Source: Glossina fuscipes (lineage: Eukaryota; Arthropoda; Insecta; Diptera; Glossinidae). From it: DNA of 64,000 nt. The translations under genes and the position numbers were made by a program. The notes beneath the pieces were generated by a model, which searched no databases, was not told the origin of the DNA, and saw only the letters and a list, made by a program, of their open reading frames with translations. Position 1 is the first letter of the stretch. Every line of letters begins with the position of its first letter. The stretch is from assembly GCF_014805625.2 (NCBI RefSeq), contig NW_023998417.1:10236563-10300562 (forward strand). Direction: 5' to 3'. Positions 63,201-64,000 of the stretch are shown one piece after another.

Positions 63201-63814
63201 GTGGTTGGTTGTAACGAAGAGGAGAGCAATTGGAAAACTGGAAAATCCTTGATAATTCTATTCGCCAATATGAGGGCTTTCTTTAAAAGTAAACATTTAG
63301 ATAAAATTAATGCATAATTTTCCCTATAGTGTCAAGAAAGCAGTGTGTACTGTGACTGTATTAAGTGAAGTTGTGTAAAGTATTTAGAAGCCGGCGTTGC
63401 CCGACTCTAGCATTCTTACGAGTTATTTTTTGTTTTTACTTGTTTGTCATAACAACATTTAAATAGTGCGTACAACAAGTTATAGCTGTTGTTCGTCATC
63501 AAATACAAAGGTTTTCAAGTTCATGGAAAGCAAAAATTGATAAGGCATAACTGATTTTATCAATATTGCCGATCCCAATAGCAATAATTTTTTTTTTATT
63601 TCCTTTTATTTATTTTTTTTTTGTTCGCATGTAGAAAAAAAAAAAACTTTAAATTACTTACATCATTAAATGCAGCATCTGTGAATAGTCCCAAGAATTT
63701 TCTTACAAAATCTTCGCTAGTCATAAAGTATTCGCCATTCTTCTGATATGAAGCGTACTTAAGGAAGACTTCACGCAATTTATCGGTGCTCGCACGTTTT
63801 AAGAACGAGGGTCC
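57210..63814 (-). CDS. aralar1: Ca2+-regulated mitochondrial aspartate/glutamate carrier, Aralar1 (5' partial)
   Basis: SLC25A12/A13-type inner-membrane exchanger of the malate-aspartate shuttle. Eleven in-phase exons: 63814-63662, 61533-61371, 61296-61205, 61108-60914, 60834-60611, 59535-59369, 58571-58453, 58384-58214, 58133-57898, 57824-57622 and 57514-57210. They encode 675 residues; the first exon(s) lie past the right edge. The N-terminal half has EF-hand regions ([59 protein letters not shown]), then the linker helix and [20 protein letters not shown]. The carrier domain begins at [20 protein letters not shown], with three P-x-[DE]-x-[IVL]-[VK]-[KT]-x-R signatures ([30 protein letters not shown]). 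The tail has [20 protein letters not shown] and [20 protein letters not shown]. The 59370-58570 and 63662-61534 introns hold dispersed repeats. A weak donor (AAA|GTTGGT) ends exon 58571-58453. Confidence 0.97.
58735..59112 (+). repeat. GTCCGTCTGTCC-family repeat in aralar1 intron
   Basis: The modules 'tctgtctgtctgttcatgt', 'atggagtttggtacaccaat', 'cccaacgacgaacggtatgg' and 'gtgggccatgccccattata' lie antisense to aralar1, within the 59368-58572 intron. Confidence 0.7.
59925..60015 (-). repeat. tRNA-like SINE-type repeat, copy in aralar1 intron
   Basis: On the minus strand it reads 'gtggttatccgcatgattag' with 'cctactaataactcagtggt' and a B-box-like 'gcgggtgcaaatctcaagtg'. The relation to the copies near 7.0 and 22.0 kb is through the B-box region and the 'actgagt' flank. 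It is not a functional tRNA: no acceptor stem pairing or clean anticodon arm is apparent. Confidence 0.5.
60230..60265 (+). repeat. (TA)n microsatellite
   Basis: An uninterrupted TA run of about 35 bp inside the aralar1 intron 60610-59536. Confidence 0.85.
62055..63440 (+). repeat. Cluster of GTCCGTCTGTCC-family fragments in aralar1 intron
   Basis: The first copy (about 62055-62362) has 'ctgtctgtctgtctgtttg' and ends 'gcccgatatagtgtttacac'. The second (from about 62635) starts 'taccctacatcacttgttgc' and then 'gaagggtatattaaattt'. A terminal-module remnant lies at 63360-63440 ('gttgcccgactctagcattc'). Together they make most of the 2.1-kb intron between aralar1 exons 63814-63662 and 61533-61371. 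Confidence 0.65.
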
Positions 63815-64000
63815 CTTTAATTAAACAGTAAAATTTTAATTACATGAAATACGATAGAATATGAGAGATGGAAAGACGGACAGTCAAACAAAAGAGGTGA
63901 GAACGAAAACTACAAATATTTATAAAAAAAAAAAAAAAAACATAAAGAATTACCAAGATACGTAATATTTTCTATACGAAAAGACAACAAAAATTACAAC

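Overview
The window reads as nuclear DNA of a higher (brachyceran, probably calyptrate) fly. It is very AT-rich, full of homopolymer A/T runs and microsatellites. Most introns are about 58-70 bp with GT..AG ends, and the gene set and order resemble the 99A-F region of Drosophila melanogaster chromosome 3R (sphingomyelinase-like genes, a CRF-binding protein, Osiris 23, UBOX5, aralar1). A tsetse-like (Glossina) origin would fit but is inference. All exon boundaries were worked out by eye from reading frame, splice motifs and family conservation.

Layout. 1-24.5 kb is gene-poor: repeats, simple sequence and a few isolated candidate exons that I cannot assign to a family. 24.5-25.0 kb (+) is mitochondrial ribosomal protein bS18m (mRpS18C type). 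25.1-25.8 kb (-) is a convergent gene resembling the SFR1/Mei5 recombination mediator. 28.0-30.0 kb (-) is UBOX5/RNF37. 30.8-33.0 kb (-) is a complete six-exon acid sphingomyelinase. 34.4-37.3 kb (-) is a CRF-binding protein lacking only its signal-peptide exon. 39.1-42.4 kb holds four small two-exon genes, one on + and three on -. 50.0-51.6 kb (-) is an Osiris gene, probably Osi23 (gore-tex). 57.2-63.8 kb (-) is aralar1, the Ca2+-regulated mitochondrial aspartate/glutamate carrier, whose N-terminal exon lies beyond the right edge.

The most interesting signal is the 39.1-42.4 kb cluster. All four genes share one design: exon 1 encodes a signal peptide plus a divergent propeptide, there is a phase-0 intron, and exon 2 encodes a short cationic tail with one pair of cysteines around a conserved loop (C-[GD]-x(1-2)-[RKT]-H-[DNT]-G-x3-[KR]-C). 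The spliced proteins are about 67-103 residues and no single reading frame reveals them. I do not recognise the family. Single-disulfide hairpin antimicrobial peptides and the sex-peptide/Dup99B seminal peptides are the two comparisons that come to mind.

Repeats. A dispersed family with the core 'gtccgtctgtccgt' recurs at least a dozen times, including inside introns of the CRF-binding protein and aralar genes. A second, tRNA-like (SINE-type) family is present in at least three copies. These account for most long fortuitous reading frames outside the genes.
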